This document shows, piece after piece, positions 8,392 through 17,620 of a stretch of 48,095 nt of DNA. The position numbers and the translations under genes are program-made. Position 1 is the stretch's first letter. Each line of letters opens with the position of its first letter. The stretch is from Ilyobacter_A sp963668015 (GTDB lineage: Bacteria; Fusobacteriota; Fusobacteriia; Fusobacteriales; Fusobacteriaceae): the NCBI GenBank assembly GCA_963668015.2, contig CAXXCR010000029.1:1-48095 (forward strand), in the 5' to 3' direction. A model generated the notes under the pieces. The model saw nothing but the letters and a program-made list of their open reading frames with translations. It searched no databases and was not told the origin of the DNA.

Positions 8392-9081
8392 TCACTCATT
8401 TGAAGTGACTAATTTGCCCTTTTTCAAGTAAAATCTCTTATCACATATGCTGGCTAACTCCGAACTGTGAGTGACTACAACTATGGTCTGTTTCATTTCA
8501 CTGTTTATTTTTTTTAGAAGTCTGTGTATATTTTCACTGGTCTCCTCATCTAGGTTTCCTGTCGGTTCATCTGCCAGTATCAGTTTTGGAGAATTTATCA
8601 TTGCTCTAGCTACAGCCACCCTTTGTTTTTCTCCCCCTGAAAGCTCTGAAGGCTTATGACTTAACCTGTCACCCAGCTCTACATCCTGCAAAAGCTCTGT
8701 AGCCCGCTTTCTTATATCATCTACACTGTTTTTTTTCATAAGCATTGCCGGAAGCATTACATTTTCAAGCGCTGTAAACTCAGGCAAGAGATAGTGAAAC
8801 TGAAAAACAAATCCCAAAAATGCATTTCTGAGACTGTCCAAATCCAACTCTGAAAATCCACTTATCTCTTTTCCGTCATAGTATATGCTCCCGCTGTCAG
8901 GCCTGTCTAGTGCACCTATTAAATTCAACAAAGTTGACTTTCCAGAACCAGATTTACCTAAAATTGCTATGAATTCACCTTCTTTTACTTCCAACTCAAG
9001 ATCATTTATTATGTGCAGATCCCTTTTTTTATCTTTATAATGTTTATTTACTTTCTCCAACTCCAATATAGTTTTACTCAT
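8392..9081 (-). CDS. lolD: ABC transporter ATP-binding protein, LolD/MacB family
   Basis: A 229-residue ATPase: Walker A GKSGSGKST around residues 42-50, Q-loop in FVFQFHYLLPEFTALENV, signature LSGGEKQRVAVARA, Walker B LILADEPTGNLDEETS, H-loop VVVTHSSE. The FQFHYLLPEF stretch is typical of LolD, which powers release of lipoproteins from the inner membrane. It overlaps the end of the permease gene by 8 nt, so the pair is coupled. A MacB-like export role is the alternative. A lipoprotein gene elsewhere in the window (31711) shows that lipoproteins exist in this organism. Confidence 0.87.
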   Translation of the reverse strand: MSKTILELEKVNKHYKDKKRDLHIINDLELEVKEGEFIAILGKSGSGKSTLLNLIGALDRPDSGSIYYDGKEISGFSELDLDSLRNAFLGFVFQFHYLLPEFTALENVMLPAMLMKKNSVDDIRKRATELLQDVELGDRLSHKPSELSGGEKQRVAVARAMINSPKLILADEPTGNLDEETSENIHRLLKKINSEMKQTIVVVTHSSELASICDKRFYLKKGKLVTSNE

Positions 9082-10251
9082 ATTTCAATGCCTCCACTGG
9101 TTTTAATTTTGCTGCCCTGTAAGCCGGAAATATACTGGATAAGAATATCACAGTAAGATTGGCTATAAGTATTATTACAACCTCTCTATAGCTTATCTCG
9201 ACAGGTATCTTGCTTAAATAATATATGCTTGTCAACTGACTTATAGAAAAATTCTTTATGTACCATATAATAAGTGATGATAGAAGAAGCCCTAGTATAT
9301 TCCCAGCTATTCCAAGAGTGAAACCTTCTATCAAAAATATATTCATTATACTTTTACTGGAAAACCCCATGGACCTCATTATACCGATATCCTTGGTTTT
9401 CTCTCTTACCATCATGTTTAATATCACTCCGACCACAAATCCTGCTATTACAACTATAAGAGAAAATACCAGTATCATTACTGTTTTTTCCAATGATAAT
9501 GCCGCTAAAAGATTCCTGTTCATTTCGCCCCAAGTCCTCGTAACTAGCCCTGTATTGGAACTTATTTTGTCTGCTATTTTTGGTGCGTCATATACCTTTT
9601 CTAGCATAATATCTATGTGACTTACACTGTCACCAACATATGACATTATCTGCACTGCTTTAAGAGGAACTATTATCAATGTTGTATCAAAATCATAGTA
9701 TCCCGACTGAAAAACCCCGGCTATTTCCAAATAGAGCTCCCGATTATCTGCAGAAACCAAGCTTACCTTATCACCTATTTTTGCCCCAAGTTGATCAAAA
9801 AAGTTCCTTCCCCATCAAAAATTGAGTCTGGCTTTTCCACATCCATACTTCCACTCACTATTTTAGATCCCAAGTTCATAACTCTTTTGGCGTCGGAAAA
9901 TTCCATACCTTCCACCTTTATCCCGGATACGTAAGTACCTCCAGGACCATTGTATTTGAGTATCCCCTGCGTTGACAGTTTTGTGTTATCGCCCCTTTAA
10001 CACCCATCAATTTTTTCAATTTCTTCCTGTAAGTTTCTGTAGTTTTCAAGAGAATAATCAGTGTTTGTGGCATTTATGTGCGAGGTCATAGACAGTATAT
10101 TGTCTATCATATTTTTGTCCAGGCCGTTTGCTATACCTATTGAGACAATGAGTACAGTTACTCCTATCATTATTCCTAAAATAGCTATAAAGCTCTGCCT
10201 TTTCCTCTCTATTATGTGTTTCTTTGCTATAAAAAACTCTATCATATGCAT
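9074..10251 (-). CDS. LolC/LolE-type ABC permease (frameshifted)
   Basis: FtsX-domain permease partner of the ATPase at 8392. The N-terminal part (MIEFFIAKKHIIERKRQSFIAILGIMIGVTVLIVSIG) has the first membrane helix. A periplasmic domain follows, then three C-terminal helices with VREKTKDIGIMRSMGFSSKSI, the FtsX signature, and ending FPAYRAAKLKPVEALKYE. The open frame is broken between about 10010 and 9790; reading through needs shifts near 10008, 9988 and 9797. The bridging sequence (KLSTQGILKYNGPGGTYVSG, then DQLGAKIGDKVSLVSADN) is normal for the family. About 392 codons in total, a typical length. Indel error is favoured over decay. Only one permease gene is present, so a homodimer is likely. 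Confidence 0.85.
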
Positions 10252-10330
10252 TTCTCCCTTTGTATTAATTTTAAAATTTCATTCTATTAAAAATTTTATT
10301 CTGTTATTATCAAACTTATTCTTCACATTA

Positions 10331-10359
10331 ATTATACCCAGCTAAGATGAAATTTACAA
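10331..10359 (-). promoter_or_regulatory. Promoter of the Lol-type transporter pair
   Basis: On the minus strand TTGTAA (10359-10354), a 17-bp spacer, then consensus TATAAT (10336-10331). It lies about 80 bp upstream of the permease start. The divergent proB promoter must lie in the remaining 10360-10530. Confidence 0.5.
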
Positions 10360-10530
10360 GGTTTATGTCTGTCAAAGGCCTAAATTTATTCCCAATCCCA
10401 TTTAAAAATTCATTATTTTTAAAATTAACCAAGCAATAATTTTATTTAATTAAATATCATACTATGGTGGTTCTAAAAAATTTATGATATATATATACTT
10501 GATATTTGGTTTTTTAGGGAGGAATCTATT

Positions 10531-11683
10531 TTGCTTAGCAGAACTACTTTTGTTAAAGATTTAAAACGTATTGTAATAAAAGTTGGAACTACAACCCTAA
10601 CTCACGAATCAGGACTAATCAACCTTAGTCGTATGGAAAAGCTGGTAAGGTTTATGTCCGATTTGCATAATGAAGGGTATGAGAGTAGTACTTGTAACGT
10701 CTGGAGCTATTGGAGCCGGTATGGGAAAATTAAACCTCTCCGAGCGTCCCAAAACCATACCTGAAAAACAAGCTGTTGCTGCTGTAGGACAAGTGGCTCT
10801 TATCCATATGTATCAAAAAATATTTTCTGGAATATGGAAAAAATGTAGCACAACTTTTTGCTGACAAAAGATGACATCGTGAAAACAGAAAACGTTTCTT
10901 AAATGCCAGAAATGCATTTTTTGCAATATTTTCTCAAAATGTTATACCTATAGTAAATGAAAATGATGCAGTTACAATAGACGAAATAAAGGTAGGCGAC
11001 AATGATACACTTTCAGCGCTTGTAGCCAGCCTCGTTGATGCAGATCTTTTGATCATACTTTCTTGTCATATAGACGGACTTTATACAGCCAATCCAAAAG
11101 AAGTCCCTTGATGCACAGCTCATCAGTAATAGTTGAAAACATTGACTCTCCAATATAAGAAAAGTTGCAACTGGTTCTGGATCAAAATTTGGTACAGGTG
11201 GGTATGGCAACAAAAATTTTAAAGCTGCAGAAATCTGTACAAGTTCCGGTATCAACATGGTTATCGCCAAGGGTGAAAATCCAGAAATAATGAAGAATAT
11301 CATATCCGGGGAAGATATAGGTACTCTCTTCTTAAAAAATAATAAAAAACTAAGTGCCCGTAAGCACTTGAGATAAGATTTGGCAGCAAAAAAAGCGGCA
11401 AAATAATAGTTGATCAAGGAGCTTCCACTGCAATATGCAGTCTATAAAAGCCTGCTGCCAAGTGGTATCATAAAAGTTTCAGGTACTTTTATGAAAGGGG
11501 ACATAGTCTCCATATTTGACGAAAGAAATACAGAAATAGCTAGAGGAATTGTAAATTATTCTTCTCAAGAGCTGGACAAAAATAAAAGGATGCCATACAT
11601 CCGATATATCGAGCATCTTAGGCTACAAAGATTACGATGTTGTTGTTCACCTGAATAACATGCAGATATTGGGAGGTTGCTAA
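10531..11683 (+). CDS. proB: Glutamate 5-kinase (frameshifted)
   Basis: First enzyme of proline synthesis, phosphorylating glutamate. The start is a TTG 8 nt after GGGAGG. Frame changes are needed at about eight places between 10670 and 11630. Family motifs still appear in order across the frames: RIVIKVGTTTLT, VVLVTSGAIGAGMGKL, QAVAAVGQVALIHMYQKIF, FLNARNAFFAI, IPIVNENDAVTIDEIKVGDN, DTLSALVASLVDADLLIILS and GLYTANPKE. Next come KFGTGGMATK and a C-terminal PUA domain (SGIIKVSGTFMKGDIVSIFD). The stop TAA at 11681 is 1 bp before proA, a classic proBA operon. The full-length motif set indicates indel errors rather than loss of proline synthesis. Confidence 0.9.
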
Positions 11684-11684
11684 T

Positions 11685-12929
11685 ATGAATTATATTTTAG
11701 ATATGGGAATTAAATCAAAAAAAGCCAGTAGAGAACTTATAAAACTTGGGGCTGACAAAAAAAATGAGATCCTAAACAAAATGGCATCAGCCATTTTAGA
11801 AAACAGAGAATATATTAAAAGTGAAAATGAAAAAGATTTAATTGCAGGTAAAGAAAGAGGACTTAGTTCAGCTTTTATTGACAGACTTACTCTAACTGAT
11901 TCCAGAATTGATGGAATGGCTGACGGTGTTAGAATAGTAGCATCACTACCTGATCCTGTCGGGGAGGTACTTGAAGGTTTTGTTCATCCAAAGGGGATGG
12001 AAATATCTAAGGTCCGTACTCCTCTTGGTGTAATAGCCATGATCTACGAGTCCCGTCCAAATGTAACTGTGGATGCTGCTGCTCTTTGTTTTAAGGCCTC
12101 TAACTCTATAATTTTAAGAGGTGGTTCTGATGCTATAAATTCGAACATGGCCCTAGCAAATGTTATCTTAAAAGCTGGTAAAGAAGCCGGACTTCCTGAT
12201 GGAGCTATCCAGTTGGTTGAGCAGACAGACAGAAAATACGTCAATGATCTTATAACTTTAAACTCTCATGTTGACGTTGTCATCCCACGTGGTGGTCTAG
12301 GCTTAAAAAAAGCCATCTTGGCAAATGCCAGTGTACCTGTTATAGAAACTGGTGCAGGACTGTGCCACACTTATATTGATAGTATTTCAAATACACGGAT
12401 GGCTGTGGATATAATTATAAATGCCAAAACCCAGCGTCCGGGCGTCTGCAATGCAATGGAAACTCTTCTGGTTCACAAGGATAAAGCTCCTGAACTGCTT
12501 CCTGAACTTGAAAAAAGACTTAAAGAAAAAAACGTAGAGATCAGAGGGGACCAAGAAGCTTTAAATTATATTGACGGAGCTGCACTTGCAACAGATAAGG
12601 ATTGGGAGACTGAATACTTAGATCTTTGTCTTTCCATAAAAACAGTTAACAGCCTTGACGAGGCAATAGATCATATAAATGCCTACAGCACAATGCATTC
12701 AGAAGCAATAGTTACAGATCTTTATGAGAACTCAGAACGTTTTCTAAAAGAGGTTGATGCATCTGCTGTCTACGTCAATGCATCCACTCGTTTCACAGAC
12801 GGCGGAGAATTTGGTTTTGGAGGCGAGATAGGTATCAGTACTCAAAAATTACATGCAAGAGGACCTATGGGTCTGAGAGAACTAACTACTTTTAAATATA
12901 TAATAAGAGGTAATGGACAAATAAGATAA
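11685..12929 (+). CDS. proA: Gamma-glutamyl phosphate reductase
   Basis: Second enzyme of proline synthesis: NADPH-dependent reduction of gamma-glutamyl phosphate to glutamate semialdehyde. 414 residues, intact, normal length. Aldehyde-dehydrogenase-like fold with YESRPNVTVDAAALCFKASN near 122-141 and ILRGGSDA. The catalytic cysteine is in QRPGVCNAMETLL, and the C-terminal motif is TDGGEFGFGGEIGISTQKLH. It starts right after proB with a GGGAGG site inside the proB end, so the two genes are coupled. A strong terminator follows directly. With putP (37723) it means the cell can both make and import proline. Confidence 0.98.
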   Translation: MNYILDMGIKSKKASRELIKLGADKKNEILNKMASAILENREYIKSENEKDLIAGKERGLSSAFIDRLTLTDSRIDGMADGVRIVASLPDPVGEVLEGFVHPKGMEISKVRTPLGVIAMIYESRPNVTVDAAALCFKASNSIILRGGSDAINSNMALANVILKAGKEAGLPDGAIQLVEQTDRKYVNDLITLNSHVDVVIPRGGLGLKKAILANASVPVIETGAGLCHTYIDSISNTRMAVDIIINAKTQRPGVCNAMETLLVHKDKAPELLPELEKRLKEKNVEIRGDQEALNYIDGAALATDKDWETEYLDLCLSIKTVNSLDEAIDHINAYSTMHSEAIVTDLYENSERFLKEVDASAVYVNASTRFTDGGEFGFGGEIGISTQKLHARGPMGLRELTTFKYIIRGNGQIR

Positions 12930-12953
12930 AGGGAGCTAAGGGCTCCCTTTTTT
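12928..12953 (+). terminator. Terminator of proBA
   Basis: AAAGGGAGC pairs with GCTCCCTTT around a 5-nt loop, followed by TTT; it overlaps the proA stop codon. Confidence 0.92.
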
Positions 12954-13016
12954 CATTCAAAAATATTTAGTTATACTTTAACCTAAGCTGTTTATTTTAT
13001 TAACAATAATAATTGG

Positions 13017-13290
13017 AATATTGAGTTTCTTGCCAATACACAAAAACCTTTTTTTGTCTCAAATCGCATAAATAAGCACGAATTCAAATAAAAAACCTTG
13101 GTCACAGAGTGACACGGAGGAAAAGAGTGAGTTACACAGAGAATTACTAAAAACCTTTAGTTTTTAAATGATTAGTGTAATTCGTGACAAAGAAAAATGT
13201 CTCGATTTAAAAGACTTTCTCTGTGTAACCCTGTTTTAAACCTCTGTGAAACTCTGTGTCCGAAAAATTTTATACAACCTAATAATTTTA
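13017..13290. repeat. Dispersed intergenic hairpin repeat, copy 3
   Basis: The clearest copy. Left arms CACAGAGTGACACGGAGG (13103-13120) and GAGTTACACAGAGAA (13129-13143) face right arms TTCTCTGTGTAAC (13217-13229) and CCTCTGTGAAACTCTGTG (13241-13258) in reverse order. Both pairs are near-perfect reverse complements, so the element can fold into one long stem around an AT-rich centre containing TTCGTGACAAAG. It fills the 430-bp gap between the convergent proA and lysS genes, apart from their terminators. No gene is seen there. Confidence 0.85.
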
Positions 13291-13340
13291 ATTAGAACCT
13301 TAGGTTTGCTTTATTCTCTAATCTTTAGAAAATAATAATA

Positions 13341-13366
13341 AAAAAAACGGGAACTTAATCCCGTTT
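13341..13366 (-). terminator. Terminator of lysS
   Basis: AAACGGGA and TCCCGTTT form an 8-bp stem. On the minus strand it continues into TTTTTATTATTATT. Confidence 0.88.
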
Positions 13367-13381
13367 CATTTTATATTAAAA

Positions 13382-14845
13382 CTACTTCTTTCTCATTTGA
13401 GGGAAGAATATTACGTCTCTAATAGAAGAGGCGTTTGTCATAAGCATTACAATTCTATCTATTCCAAGCCCAAGTCCACCTGTAGGAGGCATTCCATATT
13501 CAAGAGCTTGAACATAATCCAAGTCCATCATTTGAGCTTCTTCGTCACCGGCTTCTTTTTTCGCAACTTGGTCAGAAAATCTTTCGTACTGATCCTTAGG
13601 ATCGTTTAACTCAGAATATGCATTCCCGATTTCCCTACCGTAGATAAACAGTTCAAATCTGTCAACCCATTCATCAGAGTCCTTACAGTTTTTCGCAAGC
13701 GGCGATAGCTCTTTAGGGTACTCTGTTATAAATGTAGGTTGAATTAATGTGTGCTCCACTTTTTCTTCGAATACCTCGTTTAAAACCGCATATTTGCTCA
13801 TACCAGCATCTACTTGTACTCCAAGTTCTTTTGCAGCTTCTCTAGCCTCTTCATCTGTCATATTTTTGAAATCTTTTCCAGTTGTCTCTTTTACTGAATC
13901 ATTCATTGTAATTCTTTTCCAAGGCTTTCCAAAGTTTATTTCAACTTCTTCATATTGAAGTGTTTCTGTTCCAAAAAGTTCTTGTACCATAGAAGACATA
14001 AGTTCTTCTGTTATATCCATCATATCATTGTAGTCAGCGTATGCTTGGTAAAGCTCCATCATTGTAAATTCAGGGTTGTGTCTTGTTGAAATCCCCTCAT
14101 TTCTGAAGCTTCTGTTTATTTCAAATACCTTGTCAAATCCACCAACTATAAGTCTTTTTAAGTACAGCTCAGGTGCTATTCTCAGATATAACTCCATATC
14201 CAAAGTATTGTGGTAAGTTACAAACGGCTTTGCAGTAGCTCCACCTACGATTGGTTGCATCATTGGAGTTTCAACTTCTAAGAAGCCTTTGCTTTCAAAG
14301 AACCTTCTCATATATTTGATTACCTTAGCTCTTGTTATGAAGTCATTTTTTACATCTCTGCTCATTATAAGGTCAAGATATCTCTGTCTATATCTTGTTT
14401 CCACATCTGTAAGCCCGTGGAATTTTTCAGGAAGTGGTCTTATATTTTTTGACAGCAACTCAAATTCACCTACTCTTATAGTAAGTTCCCCTGTCTTAGT
14501 TTTGAAAAGTGTACCTTCTACACCTATGAAATCTCCTACACCCATTTTCTTAACGATTTCATATGCATCGTCGCCTACAGCATCTTTTCTAACATAGACC
14601 TGGATTCTCCCGCTTTGGTCTTCTATGTGAGCGAATACGTTTTTCCCCATTCTTCTGTAGGACATTATTCTCCCTGCAGTTTTAAACCCCTCTTCGCAGT
14701 CATCGGCGTATTTCAATATATCGTCAACATTGTGCTTTTTTTCATATTTTCTACCAAATGGCTCTAAACCTAGCGCCTTCAGCTCTTCCACTTTTTCCCA
14801 TTTGTCTTGAATAATCTGATTTTCACTTTTTTCCATGCTACTCAT
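13382..14845 (-). CDS. lysS: Lysyl-tRNA synthetase, class II
   Basis: Charges tRNA-Lys, including the species encoded at 7628. N-terminal OB-fold anticodon-binding domain (SYRRMGKNVFAHIEDQSGRIQ), then the class II catalytic core. Motif 1 lies in KVIKYMRRFFESKGFLEVETP, motif 2 is FRNEGISTRHNPEF and motif 3 is GLGLGIDRIVMLMT. I prefer the ATG at 14845, 7 nt after AGAAGGAG, over a TTG six codons upstream that overlaps the ribosome site. It gives 487 residues, normal for bacterial LysS. It is the last gene of a same-strand run starting at mutL. Confidence 0.97.
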   Translation of the reverse strand: MSSMEKSENQIIQDKWEKVEELKALGLEPFGRKYEKKHNVDDILKYADDCEEGFKTAGRIMSYRRMGKNVFAHIEDQSGRIQVYVRKDAVGDDAYEIVKKMGVGDFIGVEGTLFKTKTGELTIRVGEFELLSKNIRPLPEKFHGLTDVETRYRQRYLDLIMSRDVKNDFITRAKVIKYMRRFFESKGFLEVETPMMQPIVGGATAKPFVTYHNTLDMELYLRIAPELYLKRLIVGGFDKVFEINRSFRNEGISTRHNPEFTMMELYQAYADYNDMMDITEELMSSMVQELFGTETLQYEEVEINFGKPWKRITMNDSVKETTGKDFKNMTDEEAREAAKELGVQVDAGMSKYAVLNEVFEEKVEHTLIQPTFITEYPKELSPLAKNCKDSDEWVDRFELFIYGREIGNAYSELNDPKDQYERFSDQVAKKEAGDEEAQMMDLDYVQALEYGMPPTGGLGLGIDRIVMLMTNASSIRDVIFFPQMRKK

Positions 14846-14867
14846 ATCTAGACTCCTTCTCAATTTT

Positions 14868-16214
14868 TTATTTTAATTTTTTTACTATCTTAATACTGTA
14901 TATCTTAGCCCTTCTGGCCCAGGTAGTCTGAGGATACTCACCGAGTATCTTGTCGAAATAAACCTTGCTGTCGCTGTAGTTCCCCAACTTATAATTTAAA
15001 ATTGCAAAATAGTTTAAGACACCGATTTCACTGTCTGCCGCATACTTGTCAGCATAGGATTTTAAAGTTTCCAAAGCTTGGGTATAGTTTCCTCTTTTGT
15101 CATACACTCCCACTAAAGCGTATAGACTATCTTTTAAAAGGCTTTCATCGTGGCCCATAGACAGTACCCTTTTATAATACAGCTCTGCTACACCGTATTT
15201 ACCTGCACTCAAGTTTTCCCCGGCTATTTTAAAATAATCTTTTAATTTTTTTTCTGTTTCACTCTTCTTTTTAAGAGTTTCTATTTTTTCAAGACCCTGT
15301 TCATCCAGGTTTTCCTTTAGGTTCTCCAGACTTTCCCAGTCTTCGGTTTTTATGTATATCTCTACCAGTTTATCTGATTCACCTAGTCTGCTGTAGTAAG
15401 GCACTGCCATCTTCAAGTCGACTTTATAATAATATTCCGCCAAATATTTTGCTACATTCTCATTTAAAGTATTTCTGTAATGGGTTTCAAGAAAATCTAT
15501 TGCTTTTTCTGTATATAATCCCGACTCCATATATTTTTCAGCTAACTTGTCTGAATAATGTTTATTTTGAGAAGCCAGTTCGGCGTAAACTTCAAGGCTT
15601 TTTTTAATCTCGCCTGTTTTCTCATAAAGCTTAGCAAAGTCTAGCATAAACTCTTCTTTTTCATAAGTGTTGAACTTATATTTTTTCAATAATTTCTGTG
15701 CAACGGATATCGCTTCTTCATATCTACCTTTCTCTTTGTAAATTTCAAAGATATTGTAAAGAGACCTCTTTGTGTAAAGAGAATTTGGATATGAATCTTG
15801 TAAAATTTCAGTGTATTTTTCCAACAATAATAAGTTTTTAGAAGCGTAACCGCCCTGTATTATATCATAAATTTCTTTCTCAGTAAATTGATAATTTGAT
15901 TTCACCTGAATTTTGACCTGCTTTTGCAGATCCTCTTTTTTGTAGAACAAAATTTCGTATTCTCCGGCCCTTGTAAAATTAAATTTTTGATTTTCACCTT
16001 TAGCCTCAACTTTTATTTTTGCACCAGTTGGTTTATTCAAAACCCTGTAATATATCCCTGTAGAAGCATCCTCATATACAACATCCAGTCCCTCTCCAAC
16101 GGTCACTTCAGCAGTAATGCTGTCAAGGTTTTCAAAATTAATTTTTATTCCCCCGTATAGGATGCTGCTGAGCAGCCACAGGTATAAAAATAATATGCTT
16201 GCGAATTTCTTCAA
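14868..16214 (-). CDS. Exported TPR-repeat protein
   Basis: About 448 residues with a hydrophobic N-terminal signal (KKFASILFLYLWLLSSILYGG), so probably periplasmic. The N-terminal ~110 residues look like a beta-rich domain. The rest is helical TPR-like repeats: LYTKRSLYNIFEIYKEKGRYEEA, AELYYKRVLSMGHDES, and SKVYFDKILGEYPQTTWA near the end, the last resembling YbgF/CpoB or BamD-type repeats. The likely start is a TTG at 16214, 7 nt after AGGTGG; a GTG four codons upstream overlaps the ribosome site. Its terminator-like upstream hairpin separates it from the DUF1934 gene. Exact role is unknown; a cell-envelope scaffold is a reasonable inference. Confidence 0.75.
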   Translation of the reverse strand: MKKFASILFLYLWLLSSILYGGIKINFENLDSITAEVTVGEGLDVVYEDASTGIYYRVLNKPTGAKIKVEAKGENQKFNFTRAGEYEILFYKKEDLQKQVKIQVKSNYQFTEKEIYDIIQGGYASKNLLLLEKYTEILQDSYPNSLYTKRSLYNIFEIYKEKGRYEEAISVAQKLLKKYKFNTYEKEEFMLDFAKLYEKTGEIKKSLEVYAELASQNKHYSDKLAEKYMESGLYTEKAIDFLETHYRNTLNENVAKYLAEYYYKVDLKMAVPYYSRLGESDKLVEIYIKTEDWESLENLKENLDEQGLEKIETLKKKSETEKKLKDYFKIAGENLSAGKYGVAELYYKRVLSMGHDESLLKDSLYALVGVYDKRGNYTQALETLKSYADKYAADSEIGVLNYFAILNYKLGNYSDSKVYFDKILGEYPQTTWARRAKIYSIKIVKKLK

Positions 16215-16234
16215 ATTTATCACCACCTATAAAA

Positions 16235-16260
16235 AATAGGGCAAAGTAATTTGCCCTATT
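16235..16260 (-). terminator. Terminator/attenuator between the DUF1934 and TPR genes
   Basis: AATAGGGCAAA pairs perfectly with TTTGCCCTATT (11 bp, 4-nt loop), starting at the DUF1934 stop codon and followed by T6 on the minus strand. The TPR gene's ribosome site begins within 10 bp. Confidence 0.85.
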
Positions 16261-16632
16261 CTAAGAATTTTTTATTTCTTTTATAGACATATTTATCTCG
16301 TTTAAAAGATCCTCTCCCTCGTATATGGAGTAGTTTATATAGATCTCACTGTCTTTCATATTTAGTTGTTTCGTGTGTAGTGTAAACTCTTTCGAAAGAT
16401 AGGGTGTACGGTATATAAACTTTGTCCTCGTATCCTTTTTAAGAGTTTGTGTGCTTTTTATCTCACCACGTCTAACTATATTTATACTGTCTCTCAACAC
16501 GTAAACATATGTCTCACCATACTCGTCGGCATATGTATATTTTATCCCCTTATCGCTGGATTCTTTTTTGGCGCTGTATACTTTATCATAGACCTCGCCA
16601 TATTTATCCCTGCTCTCTATCCTAAGCTGCAA
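16261..16632 (-). CDS. DUF1934 family beta-barrel protein
   Basis: A 123-residue protein with alternating strands: KYTYADEYGETYVYVLRDSINIVRRGEIKSTQTL, then FIYRTPYLSKEFTLHTKQL, then EIYINYSIYEGEDLLNEINMSIKEI. This order (a Y-E/D-Y strand, an RRGE turn, a Y.T.Y strand, a final I.Y.....N...I strand) matches DUF1934/YwiB-like calycin-fold proteins of unknown function. It sits between a DUF1292 gene and the TPR gene. Identification rests on pattern only. Confidence 0.65.
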   Translation of the reverse strand: MQLRIESRDKYGEVYDKVYSAKKESSDKGIKYTYADEYGETYVYVLRDSINIVRRGEIKSTQTLKKDTRTKFIYRTPYLSKEFTLHTKQLNMKDSEIYINYSIYEGEDLLNEINMSIKEIKNS

Positions 16633-16642
16633 AACACCACTC

Positions 16643-17071
16643 CTATCTATCCATCAATCCACCGTAGAATGAAGTCTCATCGTCTTTTTCCACAATAGTA
16701 CCAATGAATGATTCTTCATCTTCTTGGAACTCTCCAAAAGACTCAACTTCGTCATATTCCTCTTCAGAATCTATGTTATCCTCTCTTTCATAGTACTCGT
16801 CGTCATCCCAGAAATCCATCTCTCCAGAAGTTCCGTAGACTTGATCTTCCCACCTATTCAATATGCGTTCCGATTCGTCCTCATCATCTATTAAAATTGA
16901 AATTTCTTCTACATCATCATATAGGAATACATATTTTTCATTCTCATTCACTTCTTCTGCTATAATGTATTCTTTTCCTTTTGTCATAACATCCCCTATG
17001 ACTTCAAATTCTTGCTCGTACTCTTCTATATCATAATAAAAAGTTTCTCCAATGCCATACATTTTTTTCAC
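16643..17071 (-). CDS. DUF1292 domain acidic protein
   Basis: 142 residues. The first ~65 residues (YYDIEEYEQEFEVIGDVMTKGKEYIIAEEV then KYVFLYDDVEEISILIDDEDE) follow the DUF1292 pattern known from the Firmicute YrzB family next to alaS/ruvX-type genes. The second half is a highly acidic, probably disordered tail rich in D and E (DFWDDDEYYEREDN, DSEEEYDEV). Function is unknown. It lies 10 bp downstream of rlmH, probably in one transcript with mutL. Confidence 0.7.
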   Translation of the reverse strand: MKKMYGIGETFYYDIEEYEQEFEVIGDVMTKGKEYIIAEEVNENEKYVFLYDDVEEISILIDDEDESERILNRWEDQVYGTSGEMDFWDDDEYYEREDNIDSEEEYDEVESFGEFQEDEESFIGTIVEKDDETSFYGGLMDR

Positions 17072-17081
17072 CTCTTTCTGA

Positions 17082-17552
17082 CTATTTATGATACTTCCCG
17101 TTGTTTAATATACTGAACCATCTATACAGCTGTTCCAGAAATATAAGCCTCATCAACTGATGTGGAAAAGTCAAATCAGAGAAACTCACCTTTAAATCAA
17201 CAACCTTCTTAAGTTTGTCAGATACTCCGTAGGATCCACCTATTATGAAGTTAAACGTACTGTTGCCACTTACACTTAGCTTCTCTAGCTTATCAGCCAT
17301 ACCTTCTGAACTAAACTTCTTACCGTTTACATCCATCAATATGGTGTAGCCCCTACGTTTTTCAATGACCGAAATTATTTCATCTGATTCTCTCTCTATG
17401 GAACTTCTTCTATTTTTGTCGTTTCCATCCTCTTTCAGCTCTATTATATTGAACTTTGCATATGGCTTGAGCCTTTTAACAAATTCAGCAATACCAGCTT
17501 CAATATATTTTTCTTTTATTTTACCAACACATATAAGATTGACATTAAACAA
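17082..17552 (-). CDS. rlmH: 23S rRNA (pseudouridine1915-N3)-methyltransferase
   Basis: SPOUT-family methyltransferase acting on helix 69 of 23S rRNA in assembled ribosomes. VNLICVGKIKEKYIEAGIAEFVKRL begins the domain. The knot region shows LDVNGK-like ILMDVNGKKFSSE, the SAM-binding FIIGGSYGVSDKL, and the C-terminal HQLMRLIFLEQLYRWFSILNNGKYHK signature. The likely start is a TTG at 17552, 7 nt after GGGAG, giving 156 residues, close to the usual 155-159. Earlier in-frame starts have no ribosome site. It follows mutL by about 70 bp. Confidence 0.95.
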   Translation of the reverse strand: MFNVNLICVGKIKEKYIEAGIAEFVKRLKPYAKFNIIELKEDGNDKNRRSSIERESDEIISVIEKRRGYTILMDVNGKKFSSEGMADKLEKLSVSGNSTFNFIIGGSYGVSDKLKKVVDLKVSFSDLTFPHQLMRLIFLEQLYRWFSILNNGKYHK

Positions 17553-17620
17553 TATTCCACTCCCTAATAAAATCATTCCCAAGTATAATATTAAAATAGC
17601 AAAATTAAGTCAAGTATTTT

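Noticed and set aside
10531..11683. Proline synthesis lost through proB decay
   Set aside because: All ProB motifs and the PUA domain are preserved in order, proA is intact, and the breaks are pure indels in a poor-quality stretch.
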